From Symbiodinium sp. CCMP2592 (lineage: Eukaryota > Sar > Dinophyceae > Suessiales > Symbiodiniaceae): DNA of 64,000 nucleotides. The stretch is from positions 124,001 to 188,000 of the forward strand of contig CAJNDT010006158.1 in the NCBI GenBank assembly GCA_905221615.1, written 5' to 3'. Below the pieces are notes generated by a model. That model was not told the origin of the DNA and did not search any database. It was given only the letters and a program-made list of their open reading frames with translations. Positions within the stretch are counted from its first letter, which is position 1. Every line of letters begins with the position of its first letter. Shown piece after piece: positions 1-8,998 of the stretch. Both the position numbers and the translations under genes were made by a program.

Positions 1-70
1 ACATCTATACATATATACACATATACGTATATAAACATGCACATAATTACTTATGTACATATACACATTT

Positions 71-107
<37 letters not shown>

Positions 108-325
108 CATACATACATACATGCATGCGTGCATACATACATACACATATACATATGTACACGTACACATATATACACAAAACACGTGTACACATATACA
201 TATATACATTTATACATATATACATATATACACATCTAAATATATGCATCTACACAAGAATACATAATTACCCATACACGTATACACATATACATGTACA
301 CATGTATACATATAAACATGAATAG
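1..325. repeat. TA / CATA / CACATA microsatellite block
   Basis: Uninterrupted TA dinucleotides (about 71-103) run into CATA and mixed TACACA/TATACA repeats. Long translations of this block are only Tyr/His/Ile runs and are not coding. Confidence 0.95.
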
Positions 326-1858
326 AGTTGTGATTTTAAAATCAGGGGCGCCCCATCAGTCCGAGGCCCCATCCTCGGAGTTCAAGGGTGATAAGACTTT
401 TGGTTTTAAAGACAGGACCGCCCTATCAGTCCGAGGCTCCGTCCTCGGAGTTCAATGGTGATAAGAGTTCTGATTCTGAAATCAGGGGCTCCACATTAGT
501 CCAAGGCTCCATCCTCGGAGTTCAAGGGTGGTCAGAGTTCTGTTTTTTCAATATCAAGGGCACCCCGTCAGTCCAAGGCTCCATCCTCGGAGTTCAAGGG
601 GTGGTGAGAGTTTTGATTTTAAAATCAGGGGCGCCCCATCAGTCCAAGGCTCCATCCTCGGAGTTCAACGGCGGTAAGAGTTCTGATTTTAAAATCAGGG
701 CCGCCCCATCAGTCCCAGGCTCCATCCTCGGAGTTCAATGGTGATTAGAGTTCTGATTTTCAATCCTGGGGGTCCCATCAGTCCCAGGCTCCATCCTCGG
801 AGTTCAAGGGTGATAAGAGTTCTCATGTTCAATCCAGGGGGTCCCCTCTCAGTCCCAGGCTCCTTCCTCGGAGGTCAATGGTGATAAAAGTTCTGATTTT
901 AAAATCAGGGGTGTTCAAGGGTGATAAGACTTCTGGTTTTAAAGACAGGGCCGCCCTATCAGTCCGAGGCTCCATCCTCGGAGTTCAAGGGTGGTAAGAG
1001 TTCTGATTTTAAACTCAGGGGCGCCCCATCAGTTCGAGGCTCCATCCTCGGAGTTCAAGGGTGGTAAGAGTTCTCATTTTTCATCCATGGGCGCCCCATC
1101 AGTCCCAGGCTCCATCCTCGGAGTTCAATGGTGATAAGAGTTCTGATATTGAAATCAGGGGCGCCCCATCAGTCCGAGGCTCCATCCTCGGAGTTCAAGG
1201 GTGATAAGACTTCTGGTTTTAAAGTCAGGACCGCCCCATCAGTCCGAGGCTCCATCCCCGGAGTTCAAGGGTGGTGAGAGTTCTGATTTTAAAATCAGGG
1301 GCACCCCATCAGTCCAAGGCTCCATCCTCGGAGTTCAAAGGCGATAAGACTTCTGATATTGAAATCAGGGACGCCCCATCATGCCAGGGCTTCATCCTCG
1401 GAGTTCAAGGGTGATTAGAGTTTTTATTTTCAAGCCAGGGGCGCTCCATCAGTCCCAGGCTCCATCCTCGGAGTTCAAGGGTGATAAGAGTTCTCATTTT
1501 CAACCCAGGGGGTCCCATCAGTCCCAGGCTCCATCCTCGGAGGTCAATGGTGATAAGAGTTCTGATTTTAAAATCAGGGGTGTTCAAGGGTGATAAGACT
1601 TCTGGTTCTAAAGGCAGGACCGCCCTATCAGTCCGAGGCTCCATCCTCGGAGTTCAAGGGTGGTAAGAGTTCTGTTTTTTCAAAATCAAGGGCGCCCCGT
1701 CAGTCCAAGGCTCCATCCTCGGAGTTCAAGGGGTGGTGAGAGTTTTGATTTTAAAATCAGGGGCGCCGTATCAGTCCAAGGCTCCATCCTCGGAGTTCAA
1801 GGGTGGTAAGAGTTCTGATTTTAAAATCAGGGGCGCCCCATCAGTCCAAGGCTCCACA
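326..1858. repeat. ~70-bp satellite array, about 21 copies
   Basis: The core CATCCTCGGAGTTCAAGGGT recurs every 70-71 bp (for example near 373, 444, 514, 585). Each unit carries three adjacent dyads: CTGATTTTAAAATCAG, GGGGCGCCCC, and CCGAGG pairing with CCTCGG across CTCCAT. Copies differ by point changes (GGTGATAAG/GGTGGTAAG; CGCCCC/GGTCCC). At 890-930 and 1560-1590 a shortened unit replaces the GCGCCCC step with GTGTTCAAGG, suggesting unequal exchange. Open frames inside follow the repeat period and are not genes. Confidence 0.95.
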
Positions 1859-2050
1859 AGCTGCGCAGTTGGCGCAAGCGGCGCAGCCGGCGTCGGCGCA
1901 CCGGCGCATCCATGTGGTGGGTCGGCGCACCGGCGCACCGGTACATCGGCGCATCCGTGTTCCAGCGGCGCAACGGCGCACTGGCTGGCGCATCGGCGCA
2001 ACCGAGTTGCATGCGGTGCACCGACGCACCGCGCAACTGTGAGGTGCTGC
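1859..2050. repeat. GC-rich degenerate CGGCGCA repeat
   Basis: Follows the satellite directly. CGGCGCA/CGGCGCACC words recur at irregular 7-14 bp spacing, interrupted by CATCCATGTGGTGGG-like segments. Flanked on the right by AT-rich microsatellite. Confidence 0.7.
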
Positions 2051-2070
2051 ACCCATTGCCCCCACGCTCC

Positions 2071-2136
2071 ATATATACATATATATATATATATACATGT
2101 ACACATATACATGTACATACATGTACACATGTAAAC

Positions 2137-2167
<31 letters not shown>

Positions 2168-2240
2168 CATACATACAAACATACTTATATACACATACAT
2201 ATAAAGGTAAATATATGCATGTACACATATAAACATAAAT
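2071..2240. repeat. TA/CATA microsatellite
   Basis: TATATA and CATACA runs like those at 1-325; the satellite and GC block are therefore bracketed by the same microsatellite type. Confidence 0.9.
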
Positions 2241-2335
2241 ACACATGCTCTAAGCATCCTGGCATCATCAGCAAAAGAACAGGAACGAAAGCGAGGCGTT
2301 CGAAGCTTCATACCAGCTTGACAAGCCCGATGCCA

Positions 2336-2508
2336 GTGCACAAGGACACCAGGGCACAAGGGCACAAGGACACCAGGGCACAAGGGCACAAGGGCACAAG
2401 GGCACAAGGGCACAAGGGCACAAGGGCACAGGGCACAAGGGCACAAGGGCACAAGGGCACAAGGGCACAAGGGCGCAAGGGCACAAGGGCACAAGGGCAC
2501 AAGGGCCC
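2336..2508. repeat. 8-bp minisatellite (AAGGGCAC)
   Basis: About 20 tandem copies of AAGGGCAC with scattered AAGGACACC variants and one 6-bp deletion near 2427. The open frames on both strands (GHKGTRAQ-type repeats) come from the 24-bp superperiod. Confidence 0.9.
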
Positions 2509-2759
2509 GGGAACAGGAGAGGACCGAAGCCCAGAAGTGGCCCCGGGGTTTTGACAGGGTTGATACTTTGTTGTTCTATGTTTTTGTTAGATAGTCTGGC
2601 TATGTAGTGGCCCGTTAGCTACATTTTGTTGGGTAAATGTTGGTCGCATTTATTTGTAGCCTGTGTGGTGGGTTTCTGGGCACGGGGTTTATACTAATGT
2701 AGAGTTTGGAGGAGCTTTCTTCAGGGCTTCGGAGGGTTCATAGGGTCTTGTGAGTCTAC

Positions 2760-2969
2760 CTGGGACGAATCAAATTTGGTTGGAACATACTACCTAAAGT
2801 CTCCAATGTAATTCCTTTTTTTGTTACACCTAATACATTATGCGGCATCCTATAAGGTAACCTCAAAAAGGGAACGACAATGGAGACTATAGGTAGCCTC
2901 CTTTCCACAACGTCTGGCCTGTACACGTCCCGGCCCTTCACGGTCGATCCGTGCGAGATCTTCATACTC
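2760..2969 (-). CDS. Gene fragment, two exons around an FB-A foldback
   Basis: Predicted exons (minus order) 2898-2969 (24 codons, starts EYEDLARIDREG) and 2760-2789 (10 codons, YVPTKFDSSQ). The exon starts after GACAG. The first junction uses a GC donor at the left edge of the foldback and an AG acceptor (GGTAG) at its right edge; the frame is phase 0 on both sides. A CAG|GTAGAC donor follows the second exon. Product unknown; no homology recognised. A second frame of exon 1 is also open, so the coding call rests on phase consistency only. Confidence 0.35.
2790..2897. mobile_element. Foldback element, family FB-A
   Basis: Ends CTACCTATAGTCTCC / GGAGACTTTAGGTAG, inner arms TTGTCGTTCCC / AATTCCTTTTT. 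Family FB-A has other copies at 12362, 28346 and 55300. Here it coincides with a putative GC-AG intron. Confidence 0.8.
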
Positions 2970-3060
2970 CTGTCAGGGTTCTCTTGCTATTGTTGCTATG
3001 AGAAGTAAACAAAGACAGACAGTATGACGGCAATGGGGCCCGACAGCTGTTCCCTAAGCT

Positions 3061-3172
3061 CTACAGCCGACGCGGAAATAAGGGCTTAGTGACGATGACT
3101 CTTACTTGTCGTAGTTCTACAGCCGACGCGGAAATAAGGGCTTAGTGACGATGACTCTTACTTGTCGTAGTT
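3061..3172. repeat. Perfect 56-bp tandem duplication
   Basis: CTACAGCCGACGCGGAAATA... occupies 3061-3116 and is repeated base for base at 3117-3172. No mismatch seen, so the duplication is recent (or an assembly artefact). Confidence 0.95.
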
Positions 3173-3444
3173 TACGTGGCTGTAGTTACAGCTGCTGCCT
3201 TCACCTCTGAGCCCAGGCCCGTCGCGTCCCTATCCTCGCAAGATAAGGTATATAGACCCTTTTTAGTAAACCCCATCCCTTGAGAAGAACTATTTCCTCG
3301 AGCGATCTTAATGTAGGCCCCGAAAGCAAGGCGGTTTGCTGGTCAGAGCTGTACACTACCCCAGAAGACAGGTGTCCTCGAAACGCTTTAGATCTAATTT
3401 CGGATTCTGATGTTACAGCAAAACTGGCCCTAGACCAGAGCCGC

Positions 3445-3486
3445 CTTAAACCCTAAACCCCTAAACCCCTAAACCCTAAACCCTAA
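3445..3486. repeat. Telomere-like CCCTAAA run
   Basis: Six tandem CCCTAAA/CCCCTAAA units, interstitial. Confidence 0.9.
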
Positions 3487-3855
3487 TAGTACGAAGCCAA
3501 CCCCAGGTTATCACTCCAACTACCTACTTACTGCTACTAACCGCTTGTACCCACCCTAAACGACAAGCACCAGACCCTGCCATTTCCGACAATACCCTAC
3601 GAGGAAGGCAGCAACCACCACAAAATAGCCCGCAGCCCCAAAGCATGCAGAAATTATTGTTTAGGGTGTTTGCTCAGGGTTGAATGGTTAGTTTGGGCTT
3701 TGAGGGTTACTGAGTACTAATGCCTTGATTGGCCTGCAGCTAGATAGAGAGTACAACAAGGCTCTACCCGATGTTGGTCGGAAGCAAAACAACGAATGCT
3801 TGCTACTTCTGCAACGTAAACTCCGAAAATTCCTAGAAAAACCCACTCTTGGGGT

Positions 3856-4327
3856 CTAGGCAGGGGCTAATATGGGAGTTTCCGACCCAACATAGTGCCC
3901 GAAATAGTAGGATCCTTCTTACAAGGACCCCAAAATAAGGTTCCCCTAATTTTCGGAAACTCTAAACCCTTGGGGTTTTGCGGGGCAGTGTTGAGACACT
4001 TCTAGGATCATGGGACTTAGTAAGTAAGGTTATAAGTACCTCAATTTTGACAACCACCCACATGGACTCTTAGGCTTCCAGCCCACCCTTCGACTTCCTC
4101 CAGTCGCGTCCGCTGCCAGGTGCCAATATCTTCAGAGATGCCGATGCCGAAACGCGAGTCGACTACCTGGTCAAAGGGGAAAAGGAGGGACCCTTAATGG
4201 GGACCCCTACCCTATAATGGGCTATATAATGGCTATAGAATAGCTATATTAAGGGTATATACCTAGGGGTCCTTATTAAGGGTCCCTCCTTTTACCCTTG
4301 GACCTGAGCTTGTAGGACCCGTAAGGG
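3856..4327 (-). CDS. Small multi-exon gene with three foldback introns
   Basis: Minus-order exons: 4304-4327 (8 codons), 4062-4166 (35 codons, starts VVDSRFGIGISEDIGTWQRT), 3968-3998 (CLNTAPQNPK plus one base), 3856-3866 (ends Ala-Pro-Ala-stop TAG). The three introns are an FB-K element (4167-4303, CAG|GT...CAG|GT with ACCTG repeated at both ends), a 63-bp chimera of FB-C and FB-B (3999-4061) and an FB-D element (3867-3967). All are GT-AG and keep one frame open to the stop. Upstream start not identified. Product unknown. Alternative: chance open frames between repeats. Confidence 0.42.
3871..3962. mobile_element. Foldback, family FB-D
   Basis: Arms GGGAGTTTCCGA.. / ..TTTTCGGAAACTC around a centre with GGATCCTTCTTACAAGGACCCC. 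FB-D is the commonest family with FB-E: about eleven copies, central motif GTAGGATCCTTATTA. Confidence 0.8.
3999..4061. mobile_element. Chimeric foldback: half FB-C, half FB-B
   Basis: Left arm is FB-C (GATCATGGGACTTAGTAAGT), right arm is FB-B (TTTTGACAACCACCCAC). The two arms cannot pair, so this copy is a recombinant or deletion product. Confidence 0.7.
4166..4303. mobile_element. Foldback, family FB-K
   Basis: Arms TCAAAGGGGAAAAGGAGGG / CCCTCCTTTTACCCTTGGA; AT-rich centre TATAATGGCTATAGAATAGC. ACCTG stands at both borders (4165-4169, 4302-4306), a possible target duplication. Confidence 0.85.
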
Positions 4328-4707
4328 CTATAGGGTTCATGTGGTGTAGAGTTTATAGAGGTTTAGGGGACAAGAGTTTAGGTTTGGAGTTTCTCAAAGG
4401 GTCCAAAGTACCCGCATTGTAGAATGTTGGGGTTCTATAATTTATGAATTGGGAAAGTAGCCCTCCCATAGCACTACCTAGGACCCTTTGGGCTTGTAGG
4501 ATCCTTAAGGGAGGGTGTTCAACAGGAAAGGGATGGAACGGGTATTAGGGACTGGTCGAAATTGTGAACACTTTAAGGACTACACGGTAGATGTCGGATT
4601 GCTGGGATGTATGCCCTGCTGCAGATAGCGCGATGGAGGCAAGGATTTGTCATAGCTGATGTTGACTCCGAAACTGTGAAAAAATCTTGGGCTCTACTAC
4701 AAAGCCC

Positions 4708-5079
4708 TCAACAAGCAGACCCTAAAGCCAGTATGAACAAATCACGAAGCAAAGTTTTAAGCCCGTATCCTAAATCCAATGAACTACCCTCAACCCGACC
4801 CTGTATGATCCCTACCTGTGGCCCAGAAAACCTACCTGTTTAAGGAGCTATAAACATCATTATAACGAACCCTGAGAAGGCAAGTCTTTCGGCTACAGGT
4901 ACCTGACCCTCAAAGTATGTAAAATAATGGCCTTTTATAGGGTTTGGGCCATTATTTTGCCTGCTTTTGCTTGGTCTAGGTAAACCTCAAACCCAAGGTC
5001 GAAGCAAGCGACTCCTTCAGGCTTCCGCTTGACTTGCGCACGCCAGAGAAGCATGAAGAGCTCGCATCTGTCCTCCGGG
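4708..5079 (-). CDS. Two-exon gene 3' part with tandem foldback intron
   Basis: Exon 4986-5079 (31 codons, contains CELFMLLWRAQVKRKPEGVA) joins exon 4708-4815 (VGIIQGRVEGSSLDLGYGLK..., stop TGA) in phase 0. The 170-bp intron 4816-4985 starts GTTTACC, ends CCACAG and consists of an FB-E and an FB-G element side by side. No family recognised. The first exon is preceded by CCGTAG acceptor-like sequence. Confidence 0.42.
4813..4898. mobile_element. Foldback, family FB-G
   Basis: Arms CCTGTGGCCCAGAAAACCTACC / GGCAAGTCTTTCGGCTACAGG. Other FB-G copies: 7423, 11515, 47927. Confidence 0.75.
4899..4983. mobile_element. Foldback, family FB-E
   Basis: Arms TACCTGACCCTCAAAGTATG / CTGCTTTTGCTTGGTCTAGGTA around AATAATGGCC...GGGCCATTATTTTG. 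FB-E has about 13 copies in the window. Confidence 0.85.
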
Positions 5080-5242
5080 CTACGGTTTAAAGGGCTTAGG
5101 CTTTAAGGGTTACGGTTTAGGGCTTAAGATTTAGCGGTTGCGGTTAAGTGCTATAGGGTATAAGGGCTACGGTTTAGAGCTCTGGGCTTATGATTATGGG
5201 CTACGATTTAGAGCTTTGGGGTTACGGGGCTTCGGGTGATTA

Positions 5243-5371
5243 TCATATATGTTGCCTTTCATTCATGGGGGTTGGGGGGGCTCCCTTTCTCACTGCGGTT
5301 ACGAGTGTGGACTTCCTGGTGAAGGAAGAGCCCGGGGGTGTTGGGGTGTCGGTGTCGGGTTTAGGGCGTAC
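5243..5371 (-). CDS. Terminal exon candidate after FB-E
   Basis: 43 codons from a CAG acceptor at the FB-E border to TGA; Pro/Thr-rich start (VRPKPDTDTPTPPGSSFTRK) then basic. Unknown product; the opposite strand is open too. Confidence 0.3.
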   Translation of the reverse strand, partial: VRPKPDTDTPTPPGSSFTRKSTLVTAVRKGAPPTPMNERQHI

Positions 5372-5455
5372 CTGGACTCTCAAAGTATGTAGAATAATAG
5401 CCTTTTAAAGGGTTTGCCCCATTATTATCTTACATACTTTTGGGGGTCTAGGTAG
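5367..5455. mobile_element. Foldback, family FB-E
   Basis: TACCTGGACTCTCAAAGTATG ... CATACTTTTGGGGGTCTAGGTA. Confidence 0.85.
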
Positions 5456-5788
5456 GGTTCAGGTAAAAAGCTAGTCTCCATTTCAGTTCCGTTTCTAGTT
5501 GACCTATCTCGAGGTTAGGACTCTACAAAACATTTTTAGGAAGCCGTAGGGAAAAGGTAGGAACATGAATCAGAAACCCTGGCCACATAACACCAATATA
5601 TTTGGATTCATAAACAGAACCCTGACAAAGACCCAGGGGTTCTTGATCGGGCTTCTAAGTTGAGGTTCACGGTTTGTGAGTCTTTACCGCTTCGAGATGT
5701 CCTTGGTGCAGGAGTTCTGGAGTTTTGCGCTTTCAACTAGCTTGGCGGATGCGCGACGCCCAAGCCCAAAACCACAGAATCCTTGAAC

Positions 5789-6054
5789 CTAAGTCTCAGC
5801 CGCGGCTCCACTAGCAGGAGCCTGTAGCACGGCTTGCGAGGCAACCCCAATCAGCACGTGGCTTATAGGGTTGTTGCAACTCAGAACATGGATGTTAACC
5901 CACTTGACTTCCCCAAATCCCGACGGGGAAAGCACTGAGCGCCATAAAACCCTAAACCCCAAAACCCTAAACCGTGCCTTGGGTGCGGCGTGGGGCGCCA
6001 AAGCGCCCAAGATGGTGGCTGCAGCTGCGGAGCCGAGCCTGGAGGGGGCAGGTA
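5789..6054 (-). CDS. Terminal exon, Ala-rich unknown protein
   Basis: 88 codons from an AG acceptor at the FB-F border (CATCAACAG) to TAG. Begins PAPSRLGSAAAATILGALAP. Three in-frame telomere-like heptamers (FRVLGFRVL) lie inside the frame, so the array here may be coding or the exon may end before it at CACG|GTTTAGG. Confidence 0.35.
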
Positions 6055-6166
6055 CTGTTGATGACATAAATCTTGCATTACCTTTACTAATGATCCTAAA
6101 CTATGCGAATTATATATGGCATATACCTTAGTATGGGTAATGCAGGATTTATACTATCAACCGTAA
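6052..6166. mobile_element. Foldback, family FB-F
   Basis: Arms ACTGTTGATGACATAAATCTTGCATTACC / GGTAATGCAGGATTTATAC paired over ~30 bp. Other FB-F copies at 6286, 29714, 32150 and 58149. Confidence 0.85.
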
Positions 6167-6268
6167 CACAGGGATTTGGGTTTTAGGGTTTGGGGTTGGT
6201 TGAGATTTTAGGGCGGAGGGCATGTGGTTCTAAGGGTCTTGCATTGGGGTTTTCAGGGTCTTAGGGCT

Positions 6269-6423
6269 TTAGCCTTCAGGACCAAGTAATACTGTTGATG
6301 ATACAAATCTTGCATTACCTTCATGATCCTATGGGAGTTATGGTATATTCCTTATCATGGGTAGTGCAGGATTTAGATTATCGACCCCGAACCGCACCGG
6401 CACTCCCAAAGCTCACGCGACTG
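6269..6423 (-). CDS. Two-exon 3' fragment across FB-F
   Basis: Exon 6393-6423 (QSRELWECRC plus one base) and exon 6269-6291 (LLGPEG then TAA). The GT...AG intron 6292-6392 is the FB-F copy; phase is consistent and leads to a stop. Very short, so weak. Confidence 0.27.
6286..6388. mobile_element. Foldback, family FB-F
   Basis: ACTGTTGATGATACAAATCTTGC ... GCAGGATTTAGATTATCGAC. Confidence 0.8.
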
Positions 6424-6654
6424 CTATAACTTGGAGCCTTTAGAGTCCTGAAAATTTGAAGCCTAAACCCTAAGGACACTAGGTACAAAGAGATGGGGTA
6501 GTGCAGGGATAGCTTTAAGCCTTAAACGACTCAGGCTCCAAGAGTTCTTATGTTCAAAGCTTCGAGCCCAAGAACCATACCATACTGTACAAGGGCTCTC
6601 TGGGCTATCTTAAACTTGGGCCTCCTTCCTTGCGGTTGCTATCAGTCTGTGAGG

Positions 6655-6745
6655 ATTCAGGGTTTGGGGTTATTAGGGTTTAGGGGTTTAGGGTTTAGCG
6701 GTTTAGGGGTTTAGGGGTTTAGGGTTTAGGGGTTTAGGGTTTAAG
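6655..6745. repeat. Telomere-like TTTAGGG array
   Basis: About ten TTTAGGG/TTTAGGGG units, one TTTAGCGG. Confidence 0.9.
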
Positions 6746-6833
6746 TGAAGTCTCCGGTTGGGCATTTGGATCTGAGAAGCTTCTACGCCTCGTCTTACTG
6801 TGGTGGCCTCTTGGCACTGCGGTCGTTAATTGT

Positions 6834-7076
6834 TCAAGAGACCCGTGCGGTAATAACCCGGTCCTTCAAGGCCTCCGTTTGGGCTCGCCCTGAACATGAA
6901 ACCTTGTTTAAGCGCTGAAGCTCAGCCGCCGACAGCTCTGCTGGTGTCTCGGCCATCGGTTTCTTGAGCACGTCGCGTGCTGCTGCCAGCAGGGCCTGAT
7001 AGTATACTACAATGTAGTTTCGGATACTATACAAACCCGGAGAATACACGAAGTTATTGCTTGGGCTTCTAGTCAT
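6834..7076 (-). CDS. 80-aa ORF, helical unknown protein
   Basis: True ATG at 7074-7076, stop TGA at 6834. Middle part is Ala/Leu/Glu-rich and likely helical (YYQALLAAARDVLKK, ETPAELSAAELQRLNKV). No foldback or telomere motif inside. No family recognised. Confidence 0.4.
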   Translation of the reverse strand: MTRSPSNNFVYSPGLYSIRNYIVVYYQALLAAARDVLKKPMAETPAELSAAELQRLNKVSCSGRAQTEALKDRVITARVS

Positions 7077-7244
7077 GCTTCAACACCAGCAGCTCTTGTG
7101 ATACCTAGACCGCCAAACCTGGGGAAATTTTGGGTGTTCTTGGAGTGTGCCCCTGCTTGAGAATGCATGGTGCTTGAGATGCAAGGTTCTGAAACGCGTA
7201 ACTTAAAAGCTTATAGATTTTTGGGGCTCTAAGGACTCTTTTTT

Positions 7245-7308
7245 TAAGGCTTTTGGGCCGAGAGGCCATACTATATAAGGCTTTTGGGCTATTTTGATCC
7301 CTAGGGGA
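7245..7308. repeat. Dispersed repeat FB-M
   Basis: ATATAAGGCTTTTGGGCTAT + TTTGATCCCTAGGG recurs at 24266 and 59133; each copy has an adjacent second AGGCTTTTGGG unit, so it looks like a degenerate tandem or half-foldback. Confidence 0.6.
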
Positions 7309-7422
7309 TGAGTGTGCTTTCAAGTACCATCGCTGGGAGCCTTGTATCCCTATTCACAGGGGTGATTGGGGCCTGTGGCAACAAGTCGACTGCAGTATCC
7401 AGTTGGACCCTGGTGATTCTTA

Positions 7423-7504
7423 TCCCCAAATAACCTACCCCTTTAAGGACTTGTATAAGGAAATCATACTAGGGAACCCCAGAAGAGAAGGTTTTCTAGG
7501 GTCC
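7423..7504. mobile_element. Foldback, family FB-G
   Basis: CCCAAATAACCTACCCCTTTAAGGA ... AGAAGGTTTTCTAGGGTCC; arms partly decayed. Confidence 0.6.
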
Positions 7505-7629
7505 AGGAATTTCTTTAATCTAGAGACGGATCAAGACGTGGAGCCTCAGGATTGAATAACTAGGAGATGGAGCATCTTCGGGTGCTGCACCGAAACCTGA
7601 AATGCGCAGTGTTTGGGATTTTGGTTTAG

Positions 7630-8169
7630 GGTTTACCCGGAATTCCACCAGGTATGTAGACTAGTAGCATTCTATATGTGTTGGGCCATTTGTTTACCTA
7701 CTTTTGGGTGGGTTCTGGGTTTCAGGACAAGTGGGACCAAACAAGAACATGAACACATACTTGGAGGTTCATGCGTAGTTATAAGTAGGGTTATAAGCCC
7801 CCTTATAGGAGTTATGTCTATAGTTACCCTACTTATAACCCCACTTATAACTACCCATGAACCTCCAAGCAAGGACGCACAATTCTTTGTTGAGCCGCTC
7901 TTGCCGGGTGGGGTTCAGGTTCCGGAGCCAACACCGCATGGTCACATGGGAGTTTCCGAAAATAGGGGGACCCTTTAAAGGGTTCCTTTGAGGGATCTGT
8001 AAGGGTTCTATAAAGGGTTTACGGTTTAGGGTTTCCGAAAACAGGGGACCCTAATATAGTACCCTAAATCGTAGGGTCCTTATTATAAGGACGGCAAAAC
8101 AAGGTACCCCCAATTTTCGGAAATTCCCATATCAAAGGCTTGAGAAAAAGTGGCCTACGGCATGTATAG
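7630..8169 (+). CDS. Three-exon gene 3' part with foldback introns
   Basis: Exons 7630-7651, 7870-7940 (contains KDAQFFVEPLLPGGVQVPEP) and 8138-8169 (ends LRHV-stop TAG). Intron 1 (7652-7869, GTATGT...CTCCAAG) holds FB-E plus FB-H; intron 2 (7941-8137, GTCACA...CAAAG) holds a double FB-D. One frame runs through all three exons. It ends 14 bp from the end of the convergent minus-strand gene at 8184. Function unknown. Confidence 0.4.
7648..7734. mobile_element. Foldback, family FB-E
   Basis: CCAGGTATGTAGACTAGTAG ... CCTACTTTTGGGTGGGTTCTGG; more diverged copy. Confidence 0.7.
7763..7869. mobile_element. Foldback, family FB-H
   Basis: CTTGGAGGTTCATGCGTAGT ... ACTACCCATGAACCTCCAAG, near-perfect 35-bp arms. 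Confidence 0.9.
7945..8130. mobile_element. Compound FB-D (extra left end)
   Basis: A left arm at 7945 (ATGGGAGTTTCCGAAAATAG) is followed by AAGGGTTC repeats and telomere-like bases, then a complete FB-D beginning TTTCCGAAAACAGGGGACC at 8029. Looks like insertion into, or partial duplication of, one copy. Confidence 0.75.
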
Positions 8170-8183
8170 AAGCTAAGCTCATT

Positions 8184-8892
8184 TTATTTCTCGGCCTCAA
8201 GTGGCGTACCTACATTGGCACTTTCAGGCCTAAGTGTACACTATATGGGCGGTTGTCAAAATTATGGTCCCTCTTTGGGTCCTTATTCAAATACGGCACC
8301 TATAGCCTAGGGCACCCAAAAAGGGATCCTAATTTTGGCAACCACCCATATAGGTACATGGAGTTTGAGGCATCACCACTGAAACTGTGTTCCACCTGCG
8401 ACTGCTGCGATGTCGGCAGGCTCAGCCGCTCGAGCACAAAGGCATACCTCAGAGCTCTAAATTATATGGGAGTTTCCGAAAATAGGGGGTACCTTATTTG
8501 GGGGCCCTTATAATAAGGATCCTACTATTTAGGGTTCTAAATTAGGTCCCCTATTTTCGGAAACTCCCATGTGGCTTCCCGATTACCTGAAACTCTACCC
8601 TACATGGATGCCTACGCTATTCCGGTATTCAACTATATTTTCGGGCTTACCTGGACCCTCAAAGTGTGTAGAATAATAGCCTTTAAAGGGTCTGGGCCAT
8701 CATTTTACCTACTTTTGGGGGTCTAGGGGTATATACCCTTAATATAGCTATTATATATCCATTATATAGCCCATTATAGGGTAGGGGTCCCCATTAAGGG
8801 TAAACCTGAAAGAGTTGTATGGAGCTCCAGAGGCGCCAATCATTGGTGTACCTGGGAACTTCACCCTCGGCTTCATCGTGGGGTAGGGCCAT
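8184..8892 (-). CDS. Complete small gene (84 aa), three foldback introns
   Basis: Exons in minus order: 8806-8892 (ATG; MALPHDEAEGEVPRYTNDWR...), 8604-8645 (PENIVEYRNSVGIH), 8377-8456 (26 codons plus two bases), 8184-8229 (ends EAEK-stop TAA). Introns 8646-8805 (GT...AAG; FB-E fused to half FB-K), 8457-8603 (GTAGGG...TTTAG; FB-D) and 8230-8376 (GTGATG...CTTAG; FB-B). Total 255 coding bases with consistent phases. The start ATG lies at the edge of another FB-B. Unknown product. Other frames of some exons are open, so transcript evidence is needed to confirm. Confidence 0.42.
8243..8352. mobile_element. Foldback, family FB-B
   Basis: TATATGGGCGGTTGTCAAAA ... TTTTGGCAACCACCCATATA. FB-B centre carries GGTACC/GGTGCCGTAT words. 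Confidence 0.9.
8466..8570. mobile_element. Foldback, family FB-D
   Basis: ATGGGAGTTTCCGAAAATAG ... CTATTTTCGGAAACTCCCAT, perfect 20-bp ends. Confidence 0.95.
8646..8803. mobile_element. FB-E joined to half FB-K
   Basis: A complete FB-E (8646-8728) runs without spacer into the right half of FB-K (GGTATATACCCTTAATATAG...CCATTAAGGG). Tandem insertion or recombination. Confidence 0.8.
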
Positions 8893-8998
8893 ACGGGTGA
8901 TTGTCAAAATTAGGGCGCCTTTTGGGTACCCTAAATATTAGGTGCCGTATTATATAAACGACCCAAAAAGGGACCGTAATTTTGAAAACCAGCCATAT
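8891..8998. mobile_element. Foldback, family FB-B
   Basis: ATACGGGTGATTGTCAAAAT ... GTAATTTTGAAAACCAGCCATAT; ends decayed. Confidence 0.8.

Noticed and set aside
37..325. Overlapping Tyr/His/Ile-rich ORFs on both strands
   Set aside because: They are translations of TA/CATA microsatellites.
326..1858. CRISPR-like array
   Set aside because: Units are contiguous and similar along their whole length; there are no unique spacers, and the context is eukaryotic.
388..2178. ORFs of 60-140 codons in the satellite
   Set aside because: They repeat with the ~70-bp period and run on both strands.
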